Shown: one piece after another, positions 17,788-25,532 of the stretch | Position numbering within the stretch: position 1 is the first letter of the stretch | Layout: each line of letters opens with the position of its first letter | Source of the DNA: Alphaproteobacteria bacterium | Lineage (GTDB): Bacteria; Pseudomonadota; Alphaproteobacteria; DSM-16000; Inquilinaceae | Assembly: GCA_028281925.1 (NCBI GenBank) | Contig: JANQIX010000018.1 | Span: forward strand, 1 to 48,295 | Length of the DNA stretch: 48,295 nucleotides | Reading direction: 5' to 3' | Notes under the pieces: generated by a model | The model's input: the letters and a program-made list of their open reading frames with translations, nothing else | Told to the model about the DNA's origin: nothing | Databases searched by the model: none | Position numbers and translations under genes: made by a program

Positions 17788-18594
17788 TCACGGCGCCAGC
17801 GTTTGAGTGTTGCCGTCGATGGCCAGGGCCTGACCCGAAATCTTGGCGCCGGCGGGCGAGGCGAGGAACAGGGCGGCGTCGGCGACCTCTTCAGCCGTCA
17901 CCCAGGTCTTCATGGAGACGCCGTCGACATAGCGGCGGCGGATCGCGGCCTCGTCCACGTCATGGGCCTGGGCCTCGCGGGCGACGACGCGGTCCATGCG
18001 CGGGCCGTCGACCGCACCCGGGCAGAGCGCATTGACCCGCACGCCATGGGGTCCGAGTTCCATCGCCAGCGTCTTCATCAGCCCAACCACGCCCCATTTG
18101 GCGGCGGCATAGGGGCTTCGCTTCGGATAGCCGAACAGTCCGGCGGTGGAAGCGGTCAGAAGCAAGAGGCCGCTCTGCTGCGCCTTCAGGACGCGCGCCG
18201 CCCAGCGACAGGTCAGGAAAGCGCCATCCAGATTGACGGCAAGGCAGGCCTTCCAATCGTCGAAGGCAATCGTCTCCACGGCGCCGGCGGGGCCACCGAT
18301 GCCGGCATTGGCGACGACGATGTCCGCACCGCCCCAATCGGCTTCAATCCGGTCAAGAAAGGCGCCGAGAGACGCTTCTTGGGAAACGTCGGCTTCGACG
18401 GCGATGGCGTCAGGACGGGCCTCACGGAAGGCCGTCAGGGCAGCTTCATCCACATCGCATACGGCGATCCGTGCCCCCGCGACGGCGAAGGCATCCGCAA
18501 TCGCCCGGCCGATGCCCGCGGCGCCGGCCGTGACGACGGCGCGGGCACCGTTCAAGACCGCTGTGTTCGACGACCGGCCGGCGTCAGCCGCCAT
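17788..18594 (-). CDS. Short-chain dehydrogenase/reductase (SDR)
   Basis: A protein of 268 residues of the classical SDR family. The cofactor loop is TAGAAGIGRAIADAF (family TGxxxGIG, with Ala in the second position). The acidic Asp after the second strand (VCDVDE) favours NAD(H) over NADP(H). NAG is at about 96-98, the active-site Ser in LLTASTAG near 149 and YAAAK with Tyr162/Lys166. The C-terminus has the usual ISGQALAIDGN. It oxidises or reduces a hydroxy or keto substrate. The first codons overlap the methyltransferase-family gene by eleven bases, making the last member of a three-gene minus-strand operon with that gene and the aldolase. Confidence 0.93.
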   Translation of the reverse strand: MAADAGRSSNTAVLNGARAVVTAGAAGIGRAIADAFAVAGARIAVCDVDEAALTAFREARPDAIAVEADVSQEASLGAFLDRIEADWGGADIVVANAGIGGPAGAVETIAFDDWKACLAVNLDGAFLTCRWAARVLKAQQSGLLLLTASTAGLFGYPKRSPYAAAKWGVVGLMKTLAMELGPHGVRVNALCPGAVDGPRMDRVVAREAQAHDVDEAAIRRRYVDGVSMKTWVTAEEVADAALFLASPAGAKISGQALAIDGNTQTLAP

Positions 18595-19531
18595 GCCGCT
18601 TCATCGGTGCGACGGCAGCGATGTGCTCCGGCGACAGGCCACAGCAGCCGCCGATGATCTGCACGCCGGCCTCAACCCAGTCGCTCGCAAACCGACGGAA
18701 TTCGTTCGGCGGGATGATGTCTTTGAACTGCCAGCGCGGCATCTCGAAATAGCCGCTGTCGGGATAGGCCATCAGGGGCCCGGCGAAGCGGCCGCGTAGC
18801 GCGTCGACGGCATCGCCGATCAGGTTCGACGGCGTGTGCATGACGCCGGCCGCTGCGACGTCGAAATCCTGCAATACCGCAGCCAGGTCCTGGAACGGCA
18901 CGTCCGGTTCCGGCAGGAAGCTCAGGACTTCACCGTCCCCGCCGCGCCGTGCCGAAAAGCCGGCCCAGACCGGAAGCCCGGTCTTGACCGCCGCCTCGAA
19001 GGGCGGGCCCATCCGGCCCGGGTCGTACATCATTTCCAAGAGGATCAGGTCGCAGCCCTCGCGGCGGAACAGGTCCGCCAGTTCCGTGAGCGCCTCTGTC
19101 AGAACGGCTTGCGGCGGGATGCGCGTCTGGTCCGGCTGGCTGGTGCCGCCGACCACAGGGCACATGTGGGAGAGGGAGCCGGCGACCAGGACATCCGCGC
19201 GGCCGCTCGCTTCGCGGGCCCGGTGTGCCGCCTGAACGGCCGTGCGGTTGATCTCTTCGAACCGGTCTGCGAAGCCGGCGGGCTCCAGCATCAGCCGCGA
19301 CGAGGCATAGGTGTTGGCCGTGATGATGTCCGCGCCCGCTGCGATGTAGTCGCGGTGGATGGCTTCCAGGATGCCGGCGTTGTCCAGCGACGCCGGGCCG
19401 CACCAGGCGTCCGGGTTCATGGACACGCCGCGCCGTTCCAGTTCGGTGCCCGTGCCGCCATCCAGGATGACGATGCCGCCGTTCCGCAGCCGGCGGTCTA
19501 TCTCTGCGTAAGCGATCGGTCGATCCCCCAG
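18584..19531 (-). CDS. Homocysteine S-methyltransferase family protein, start codon non-standard
   Basis: The frame contains the family N-terminus IVILDGGTGTELERRGVS, but no ATG, GTG or TTG lies between it and the preceding stop. The first standard start (GTG, 19426) would remove the conserved DGGTGTEL strand. I therefore extend to a CTG at 19531; an ATC at 19516 after GGGGGA is another possibility. The C-terminal zinc motif IIGGCCGLSPEHIAAVAP is present. The third ligand, usually Cys in an NCT motif, reads GVMHTPSNL, so His may replace Cys. Family members move a methyl group from a donor to homocysteine or a related thiol or selenol; in this catabolic context the acceptor is unknown. Frame is the same as that of the upstream aldolase, whose TGA is nine bases before the CTG pair position. 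Confidence 0.75.
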   Translation of the reverse strand: MGDRPIAYAEIDRRLRNGGIVILDGGTGTELERRGVSMNPDAWCGPASLDNAGILEAIHRDYIAAGADIITANTYASSRLMLEPAGFADRFEEINRTAVQAAHRAREASGRADVLVAGSLSHMCPVVGGTSQPDQTRIPPQAVLTEALTELADLFRREGCDLILLEMMYDPGRMGPPFEAAVKTGLPVWAGFSARRGGDGEVLSFLPEPDVPFQDLAAVLQDFDVAAAGVMHTPSNLIGDAVDALRGRFAGPLMAYPDSGYFEMPRWQFKDIIPPNEFRRFASDWVEAGVQIIGGCCGLSPEHIAAVAPMKRHGG

Positions 19532-19537
19532 GACTCG

Positions 19538-20323
19538 TCACTGCTTGTACTGGGGCGCCTCGCGGTCCATGCAGCGCAGGCAGGCTTCCCATTCCAGCGC
19601 GCCTTCATAGCCGTACCAGTCGCTCTTGGCCATATCAGCCAAGTGACGGCCGATCTCCGCCTGGTTCAGTGTCATGATCTCCGCCCCGGCGGCGGCGGCC
19701 GACTGGACCGCCAGCTGTACCGCGCAAGCTTGATCGAGATAGAAGGCCTTGTAGAAAGCTTCACCCACCGTGCGGCCCAGCACGAAGGCGCCATGGAAGG
19801 CCTCGACGATCATCGACTTGCCTTCGGCCGCCTGAAGCAACCCAGCCAGGAACGTGTCGGTGCACTCGAACTCATAGCGGGTATAGCCGATCTGCTCGGC
19901 GCCGCCGATCATCAGAAAGGCCTGGGAGTAGGGCTGAAGGCCCTGCGCCTGAGCGGAGACGCCCATGATCGCCTTGGTGTGGAAATGCATGACGCAGGCG
20001 ATCTCCGGCCGCGCCTCGAAGAACAGCTTGGCGATTTCCGTGGCCGAGGGGTTGGCCTCGCCATTTTCCGGCGTCAGATTGGCCCGATCGAAGCCGACCT
20101 TGACCAGTTTGGAGGCCCTGACCTCTTCATTGAACAGGCCGTAATGGTGGGTGAGCAACGCGTCCTCGCCAGGCACGCGGGCGGCGTGCCACTGGTTGGT
20201 GAGGTCGGTCAGCCGGTACTTGCGCAACAGGTGATAGACGGCCGACAGCTCCGTGCGGGTCTTCCATTCGGCGTCCGAGCAGGGGGCAGGACCGGCGGGG
20301 TCAAGGGCGGGAGCGAGGGCCAT
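19538..20323 (-). CDS. Class II aldolase/adducin family protein
   Basis: A protein of 261 residues; the ATG at 20323 opens on the family pattern and an upstream start would add 17 residues. Metal-binding histidines are in CVMHFHTKAIMG, and a third candidate is in EAFHGAFVLGRTVGEAF. Other family parts are LTDLTNQWHAARVPG and LLTHHYGLFNEEV. Members are Zn-dependent fuculose- or ribulose-phosphate aldolases/epimerases, or decarboxylases of 3-oxo-tetronate phosphates; some have no known reaction. There is no phosphate-donating kinase nearby. First gene of a minus-strand operon with the methyltransferase-family gene and SDR. Confidence 0.88.
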   Translation of the reverse strand: MALAPALDPAGPAPCSDAEWKTRTELSAVYHLLRKYRLTDLTNQWHAARVPGEDALLTHHYGLFNEEVRASKLVKVGFDRANLTPENGEANPSATEIAKLFFEARPEIACVMHFHTKAIMGVSAQAQGLQPYSQAFLMIGGAEQIGYTRYEFECTDTFLAGLLQAAEGKSMIVEAFHGAFVLGRTVGEAFYKAFYLDQACAVQLAVQSAAAAGAEIMTLNQAEIGRHLADMAKSDWYGYEGALEWEACLRCMDREAPQYKQ

Positions 20324-20452
20324 GGCGGTCGTTCCTGTGGGCTGATAGGCGATGCGCGCACATGATCCCATCATGGCCGATCACGCGGCCGCTACGCCAA
20401 AGACGACGCATGCTGGCCAGGTTGGACGCCGATATCGGTGCGCCAATCATCA

Positions 20453-20467
20453 GGGGTCAGGTCTTTC
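20453..20467 (+). repeat. Left inverted repeat of RAYT unit
   Basis: GGGGTCAGGTCTTTC, matching the complement of the right copy at 14 of 15 positions. It lies 31 bases before the transposase start. Confidence 0.7.
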
Positions 20468-20498
20468 CTTCGCAGATGTTCGATGCTAGCATCGATTC

Positions 20499-21341
20499 AT
20501 GGCCAGACCGCTTCGCATCGAGTTTCCCGGCGCGCTCTATCACCTGACCGCGCGGGGCAATGCCGGGCACGACATCTTCGTCAATGATGACGACCGCACG
20601 CTGCTGCTGGGTCACCTCGGCAGTGTTTGCGAACGTTTCCGATGGCGCGTCCACGCCTATTGCCTGATGGGCAACCACTATCACCTGGTCGTGGAAACGG
20701 TGGAGCCTACGTTGGCGCGCGGCATGCGCCAACTGGGCGGCGTCTATACCCAGGCCTTCAACCGGCGTCACAGCCGGCCGGGGCACGTCTTCCAGGGCCG
20801 ATACAAGGCGATCCATGTGGCACGGGAGTCCCATCTTCTGGCGGTATGCCGCTACGTGGTGCTGAACCCCGTCCGGGCCGGACTGGTGCGATCGCCAGAG
20901 CTGTGGCCGTGGAGCAGCCATCGCGCGGTGCTCGGCGAGGCCAAGGCGCCGGACTGGCTGGATACCGCGTGGCTCCTGTCCCAGTTCGGGCGCCGTCGCG
21001 CGCGGGCGCGGCAGGCCTATGCCACCTTCGTGGCGGACGGGGTGGACGCGCCCCCTGTGTGGGAGGATCTGCGCCGCCAGATCTTTCTGGGCACGCCGGA
21101 GTTCGCCGATGCCATGCAGGCCCGGATCGACCAGGCTGCCGACCTGTCGGAGGTACCGGCTGCCCAGCGCCGCCCCGCGCCGAAGCCGTTGGCCTTGTAT
21201 GCCGAGCAACATGCCGACCGCAATGAGGCTATGGCGCGCGCCTATCTTTCCGGCGGCTATTCCCAGGCCGCGATCGCCCGCCATTTCGGAGTGCACTACA
21301 CGACCGTCAGCCGCGCGGTGCGTCGGTTTGAAAGCGGCTAG
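20499..21341 (+). CDS. REP-associated tyrosine transposase (RAYT, Y1_Tnp family) with C-terminal HTH
   Basis: A protein of 280 residues. The N-terminus MARPLRIEFPGALYHLTARG is typical. The HUH metal motif is in YCLMGNHYHLVVET (His60, His62), and the nucleophile Tyr is in CRYVVLNPVRAGLV (Tyr119). Residues about 150-235 are an unassigned basic helical region. The C-terminus (AYLSGGYSQAAIARHFGVHY, TTVSRAVRRF) is a helix-turn-helix of the Sin/resolvase kind often fused to these transposases. RAYTs process REP hairpins as single strands and are usually one per lineage, not multicopy IS. The gene looks intact. Confidence 0.9.
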   Translation: MARPLRIEFPGALYHLTARGNAGHDIFVNDDDRTLLLGHLGSVCERFRWRVHAYCLMGNHYHLVVETVEPTLARGMRQLGGVYTQAFNRRHSRPGHVFQGRYKAIHVARESHLLAVCRYVVLNPVRAGLVRSPELWPWSSHRAVLGEAKAPDWLDTAWLLSQFGRRRARARQAYATFVADGVDAPPVWEDLRRQIFLGTPEFADAMQARIDQAADLSEVPAAQRRPAPKPLALYAEQHADRNEAMARAYLSGGYSQAAIARHFGVHYTTVSRAVRRFESG

Positions 21342-21363
21342 GGTGCATTGGGATTGTGATTGT

Positions 21364-21378
21364 GAAAGACCCGACCCC
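21364..21378 (-). repeat. Right inverted repeat of RAYT unit
   Basis: GAAAGACCCGACCCC on the plus strand, complement of the left repeat apart from one base. It is followed by CGCATCGATCGGG, another small self-complementary stretch. Confidence 0.7.
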
Positions 21379-21583
21379 GCATCGATCGGGTGCATGCATC
21401 TTGCGCTATTCACTGCATGGTGAATTCTCGCGGCGTCCGTAAGCCATCCTTAACGGCTCAATCGTATCTATAGGCCGGGGCCGGTCCTGCCGTCGCCGGC
21501 CCGCGATCCCAGTGGCCGCCGGCATATCGATGCCGCCAGATTGTCCACCTGTCGCGTTATTCGGCCTGTCGGAGAATTATCGT
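21379..21583 (+). promoter_or_regulatory. Intergenic leader of first pentapeptide-repeat gene
   Basis: This stretch holds an imperfect TTCAC/GTGAA inverted repeat near 21409-21424 and a 7-base GC stem, GGGCCGG and CCGGCCC, at 21478-21484 and 21496-21502 with an 11-base loop. It ends in a GGAG ribosome site at 21571 nine bases before the ATG at 21584. The hairpin could be a transcript leader structure. No clear promoter was identified. Confidence 0.35.
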
Positions 21584-22942
21584 ATGGATATGTACGCGAT
21601 CGACGATTCAGATGACAGTGTTGGCGGTTGGACATTGAAAGGGCGCATCACGCAGCCCGAAATACGAGACCTTGCAAAGCATCACTATAGTTATTTACAT
21701 GGACGAAAGAACGCCAAACGCTTGGTCGCAAGCTTCCAGGACTGTTCGGACCTGACCCTCAACGGTGCCGATCTCAGGGATGCGGAAATGGTCGGCGCCA
21801 AGCTGGCAGGCTCGCGGCTGCAGCGGGCCAATCTGTCGGGCTCGAACCTGTTCGGTGCGGACTGTTCGGGGATCGATCTGCGGGACGCAGTGCTGGAGCG
21901 TGCCGACCTGCGTGGAGCGATCCTGTCCAACGCGCAGCTTGCGGGCGCCGACCTGCGCCGTGCGGACATCCGCAACGGCTTCATCCTGCATCAGGACGAA
22001 GACGGCAACCTGATCCCGATGCGCGAGGCCGACGCCGTGATGGACGGCGCCAATCTCGACCGCGCGAAGCTGAAGGGGGCCCGGATCGGCCGCGTCTTCG
22101 GCCAGCGCACCAGCATGCTGAACGCCGATCTGACGGGCGCCAATCTCGCCAACGCCGATCTTTCGGACAGCGATCTCCGCGGCGCGGTCTTCGCCGGGGC
22201 GGACCTGACCAACACGTCGCTCCGCGGATGCGTGCTGCACGGCGCCGTGCTGGCCGGGGCACTTCTGGACAATACCGATCTGGAAGGCGCGGATCTGACC
22301 GCCTCGCAATACGGCTATGTCGACATGCTGAAGGTCGACCTGTCCAAGGCGATCACGTCGATCGAGCTGGACAGCCTGGACAAGTCCATCGCCGAACTGC
22401 TGCGCGACCATATGCTGTGGGTGCGCACGCTCGGGCGCGAGGGCCATCAGGCGGATCTGAGCCGGGTGGATCTGCGCAAGGCGGAGCTGACGGGGCTCGA
22501 CCTGTCGGCTGCCAATCTGACCCTGACGAACATGTCATTCGCCAACCTGTCGGGCACACAGTTCCGGGCGTCCAACCTGTCGCGCCTGATGGCCATGCAT
22601 GCTGACATGACGGATGCCGACCTCAGGGGCACGCGGCTGGACGGCGCCAATCTTTTCGGATGCAACCTGTCGCATGCGCGCCTGTCGCCGCTGGTGTTGA
22701 CGGGGACGAGTGGGCGGGCGGCCCATACCTCGCTGCGCGGCGCCAGGCTTGAGGAGGCGAAGCTGCAGCAGGCTAACCTGACCCGAGCGGACCTCTCCGG
22801 CGGTCGCCTGACGCGGGCCAATCTCCGGGATGCGAACCTGAAGGATGCCGTGTTGCTGGATTGCGATATGACGGGCGCCGACCTGCGCGGCGCCAACCTG
22901 GACGGTGCCGATCTGCGCGGGGCCGTTGGCGTTCGGTACTGA
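21584..22942 (+). CDS. Pentapeptide-repeat protein, tandem copy 1
   Basis: A protein of 452 residues. I start at the ATG at 21584 because GGAG precedes it and because the neighbouring paralogue then has exactly the same length; a GTG at 21512 would add 24 residues. After a short variable head comes GRITQPEIRDLAKHHYSYLHG, then blocks of A(D/N)LxX pentapeptides such as ANLSGSNLFGADCSGIDLRD. The repeats are broken near residue 140 by QDEDGNLIPMREADAV and near 250-310 by a helical insert with HMLWVRTLGREGHQADLSRV. Pentapeptide repeats fold as a right-handed quadrilateral beta-helix. There is no signal peptide. The function is unknown; the helical H-W-G-EG modules may bind a partner. Confidence 0.85.
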   Translation: MDMYAIDDSDDSVGGWTLKGRITQPEIRDLAKHHYSYLHGRKNAKRLVASFQDCSDLTLNGADLRDAEMVGAKLAGSRLQRANLSGSNLFGADCSGIDLRDAVLERADLRGAILSNAQLAGADLRRADIRNGFILHQDEDGNLIPMREADAVMDGANLDRAKLKGARIGRVFGQRTSMLNADLTGANLANADLSDSDLRGAVFAGADLTNTSLRGCVLHGAVLAGALLDNTDLEGADLTASQYGYVDMLKVDLSKAITSIELDSLDKSIAELLRDHMLWVRTLGREGHQADLSRVDLRKAELTGLDLSAANLTLTNMSFANLSGTQFRASNLSRLMAMHADMTDADLRGTRLDGANLFGCNLSHARLSPLVLTGTSGRAAHTSLRGARLEEAKLQQANLTRADLSGGRLTRANLRDANLKDAVLLDCDMTGADLRGANLDGADLRGAVGVRY

Positions 22943-23191
22943 GCGGCGAAGGACACGCGTCAGGCCCGAGCGTCAAAGACTTGCAGCCGCGATTGCGCGT
23001 CTCTGACGATGTGGATGCTGCCCGTCGCACGAGCGCGTAAGCGAATTTTAACTGCGCCGCCCTATTGAGAAAGGTGCCACTCGCGTCTCGGTGGGCGACC
23101 GTGGTGCCATGGCCGACTGTCCTGGCCTCGTGATCTCGGCGGAGTGTCCCGGCAGTCGAACGAGCGCTTGCACGCGCGGAGGCTCCCGTTG
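22943..23191 (+). promoter_or_regulatory. Gap between the two pentapeptide-repeat genes
   Basis: No gene is supported in these 249 bases. The only clear signal is GGAGG at 23178-23182, nine bases before the ATG at 23192. There is no obvious terminator hairpin with a T-run after copy 1, so the copies may be cotranscribed. Confidence 0.3.
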
Positions 23192-24550
23192 ATGGTCGCG
23201 GACCCGATGACTCTCGCCGACGATGAGGCAAATGGGCCGCCGGTCAGAGGGCGGCTTACTCAGCCGGAACTCATCGAGCTCGTTCGTCGTCACTACAACT
23301 ACCTGAATGGACGGCGCAACGCGCGGCGCCTCATCATCAGCTTCCATGACTGCTCCGGCCTGGCGCTGAACGGGACCGATCTGCGTGAGGCGGAAATGGT
23401 GGGGGCGCGGCTGACGAACATCTGCCTGCGCGGTGCCCGCCTGACCGGTGCCAACCTGTTCGGAGCGGACTGCACGGGTGCGGACCTGCGCGACGCCCAG
23501 CTGGAGCGTGCCGATTTGCGTGGGGCTATCCTGTCCAATGCCAATCTGGCAGGTGCGGATCTGCAGCGCGCCGACATCCGTGCCGGATTCATCCTGCGTC
23601 AGGACCAAGACGGGAACCTCGTGCCGATGCGCGAGGCCGACGCCGTCATCGACGGTGCCAATCTGGAGCGGGCGAAGCTGAAGGATGCCAGGATCGGCCG
23701 CATCTTCGGCCAGCGCACCAGCATGCGCAACGCCGACCTCAGCGGTGCCAACCTGGCGCATGCGGATCTGTCCGACAGCGATATGCGCGGCGTCCTGTTC
23801 GCAGGCGCGGACCTGACCAACGCGTCGCTCAAGGGCTGCGTGTTGCACGGCGCCATGCTCGCCGGGGCATTGTTGGACAACACCGACCTCGATGGTGCGG
23901 ACCTGACGGCATCGCAGTATCGCTATTCGGACATGCGCAAGGTGGACGTGTCGCGTGCGATCACGTCGATCCAACTCGATAATCTGGACAAGTCGATCGC
24001 CGAGTTGCTGCGCAGTCACATGCGCTGGGTCCGCACGCTGGGAAGCGAGGGACATCAAGCGGATCTAAGCCGCGTCGATCTGCGGCAGGCGCAGTTGACC
24101 GGGATGGATCTGTCGGCCGCCAACCTTGCGCTGACCAACCTGTCCCATGCCAACCTGTCAGGGACGCAGTTCTGTGCCGCCAACCTGTCGCGGGTCATGG
24201 CCCTCAATGTGAACATGACGGATGCGGATCTCCGGGGGGCGAACCTCGACGGCGCCAACCTGTCGCGCGGTTGTCTGACGCATGCCCGGTTCTCGCCCCT
24301 GGTCCTTACGGGAACGAGCGGTCGCAAGGCGGTGACATCCCTCAGGAATGCCCGCTTGGAAGAGGTCAATCTCACCGAAGCGGATCTGAGCCAGGCCAAC
24401 CTTTCAGGGGCGAAGTTGGCGCGCTCCGATCTCAGGGACGCCAACCTATCGGACGCCATTCTGCTGGACTGCGATCTGAGCGGTGCCGATCTGCGGGGCG
24501 CCAATCTCGCTGGCGCCGATACCCGCGGTGCCGTTGGCATCTGTGTCTGA
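23192..24550 (+). CDS. Pentapeptide-repeat protein, tandem copy 2
   Basis: A protein of 452 residues, paralogous to copy 1 over its whole length with no visible gap beyond the variable first 26 residues. The start (23192) is set by the GGAGG site. It keeps the same plan: GRLTQPELIELVRRHYNYLNG, pentapeptide blocks, the interruption QDQDGNLVPMREADAV, the helical insert HMRWVRTLGSEGHQADLSRV, and a final block ending ANLAGADTRGAVGI. Differences cluster in surface positions of the repeats, as expected after an old duplication. No enzymatic motif is present. Confidence 0.85.
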   Translation: MVADPMTLADDEANGPPVRGRLTQPELIELVRRHYNYLNGRRNARRLIISFHDCSGLALNGTDLREAEMVGARLTNICLRGARLTGANLFGADCTGADLRDAQLERADLRGAILSNANLAGADLQRADIRAGFILRQDQDGNLVPMREADAVIDGANLERAKLKDARIGRIFGQRTSMRNADLSGANLAHADLSDSDMRGVLFAGADLTNASLKGCVLHGAMLAGALLDNTDLDGADLTASQYRYSDMRKVDVSRAITSIQLDNLDKSIAELLRSHMRWVRTLGSEGHQADLSRVDLRQAQLTGMDLSAANLALTNLSHANLSGTQFCAANLSRVMALNVNMTDADLRGANLDGANLSRGCLTHARFSPLVLTGTSGRKAVTSLRNARLEEVNLTEADLSQANLSGAKLARSDLRDANLSDAILLDCDLSGADLRGANLAGADTRGAVGICV

Positions 24551-24586
24551 AGCTCCGCCGCGGTGTCGAAGCCCGGCAGGGCTGTA

Positions 24587-25387
24587 TCAAGCCCGCACGT
24601 CAAAAACGTACAGTCGAGCTTCCGCGTCGCTGACGATGTAGAGGCGGCCCGTCGCAGGATCGACAGTCACGCCCTCCGCCTGCTTCACCTCTCTGTACTC
24701 GCCGTTCCTGCCATACCCCAGTGCTGCGCTGTGAAGGACGCGTTCTTCCTTCGGGCAATAGAGATAGAGCCGCTTCGCGCGATCGCTCACGACCCATAGG
24801 GCCTTGCGGGCCGGATCATGACAGAGGCCGGAATAGTCGACCGTTTCCGCCCGCCCCTCAGGATCTGAGAACCCGATTTCGTCGGTGAGCAGGGTGTGGT
24901 TGCGGATCTTCTTGAGATCGGACGACACTTCGATCATCAGCCCGGGATCGCTTTCCTTGACGCAGAACAGCGAGCGGGTGTCGGCATTCCACGCGATGCC
25001 TTCCAGTCCCTTGTTGTCGTCGCCGCCATCGGCAAGATAGTCGGCAATCCGCTCGTACCCCTCCATTTCCGTCAATCGCTGCCGGGCCATGACGGACTGC
25101 TTGGCGATATTCAGCTTCAGGATCTCGTTGCCCTTCTCTCGCACGGCGAACAGCGTTTTCCCACCGGGATGCGTGGTCACGCCTTCAAGTTCATTGTCCG
25201 GTATCTTGAAGGATCGGCCTTTATCCACCTTGCCGCCCCGGCCCAGATACAGAATGCGTTTCGTATCATCGCTCACGGTCCAGAAACCGGCGCCGTCATG
25301 CGCAAGCGCGATGCCCGATGGCTCGGTCAGTCCGGCACGCTTATTCTCGATCTTGAAACGGTCGAGATAGGTGAGATTGAAAGACAT
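24587..25387 (-). CDS. YjiK/SdiA-regulated family beta-propeller protein
   Basis: A protein of 266 residues, convergent with the pentapeptide genes. Repeating strands with Asp-Pro-rich turns suggest a beta-propeller: TEPSGIALAHDGAGFWTVSD, NELEGVTTHPGGKTLFAVRE, NKGLEGIAWNADTRSLFCVK, QAEGVTVDPATGRLYIVSD. The EG(V/I/L)xxxP pattern is that of the SdiA-regulated (YjiK) family. No signal peptide is seen at the start MSFNLTYLDRFK, in contrast to some homologues, so it may be cytoplasmic. The role is unknown. A 145-base gap to the next gene holds its promoter. Confidence 0.8.
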   Translation of the reverse strand: MSFNLTYLDRFKIENKRAGLTEPSGIALAHDGAGFWTVSDDTKRILYLGRGGKVDKGRSFKIPDNELEGVTTHPGGKTLFAVREKGNEILKLNIAKQSVMARQRLTEMEGYERIADYLADGGDDNKGLEGIAWNADTRSLFCVKESDPGLMIEVSSDLKKIRNHTLLTDEIGFSDPEGRAETVDYSGLCHDPARKALWVVSDRAKRLYLYCPKEERVLHSAALGYGRNGEYREVKQAEGVTVDPATGRLYIVSDAEARLYVFDVRA

Positions 25388-25532
25388 GGGCGCTGCCTTT
25401 TCTCATGATTATTGGTGCCGCGATGCGCGGTAACATTTCTGCAGCATAGCGATCTCGATACTTCGCCGCTATGGCGGCCTAATCTGCTGCACGGCGATCA
25501 TGGGGGTGCAGGCGCGGCCGTCCGGCGACTGT

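Larger units (their letters stand above)
20453..21378 (+). mobile_element. RAYT-type transposase unit bounded by 15-base inverted repeats
   Basis: The left end at 20453-20467 reads GGGGTCAGGTCTTTC. The right end at 21364-21378 is GAAAGACCCGACCCC, whose complement GGGGTCGGGTCTTTC differs from the left end at one base. Between them lies a single Y1-transposase gene. A perfect 14-base palindrome (CGATGCTAGCATCG, 20481-20494) lies just before the start codon. No target-site duplication was recognised, consistent with single-strand HUH chemistry. Confidence 0.72.

Noticed and set aside
18836..20365. Plus-strand 509-codon frame across the methyltransferase-family and aldolase genes
   Set aside because: It spans two real genes and their junction on the opposite strand and has no family motif.
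21584..24550. Quinolone-resistance (Qnr-like) role for the pentapeptide proteins
   Set aside because: Twice the Qnr length, with helical insertions and no loop pattern of Qnr; no support.
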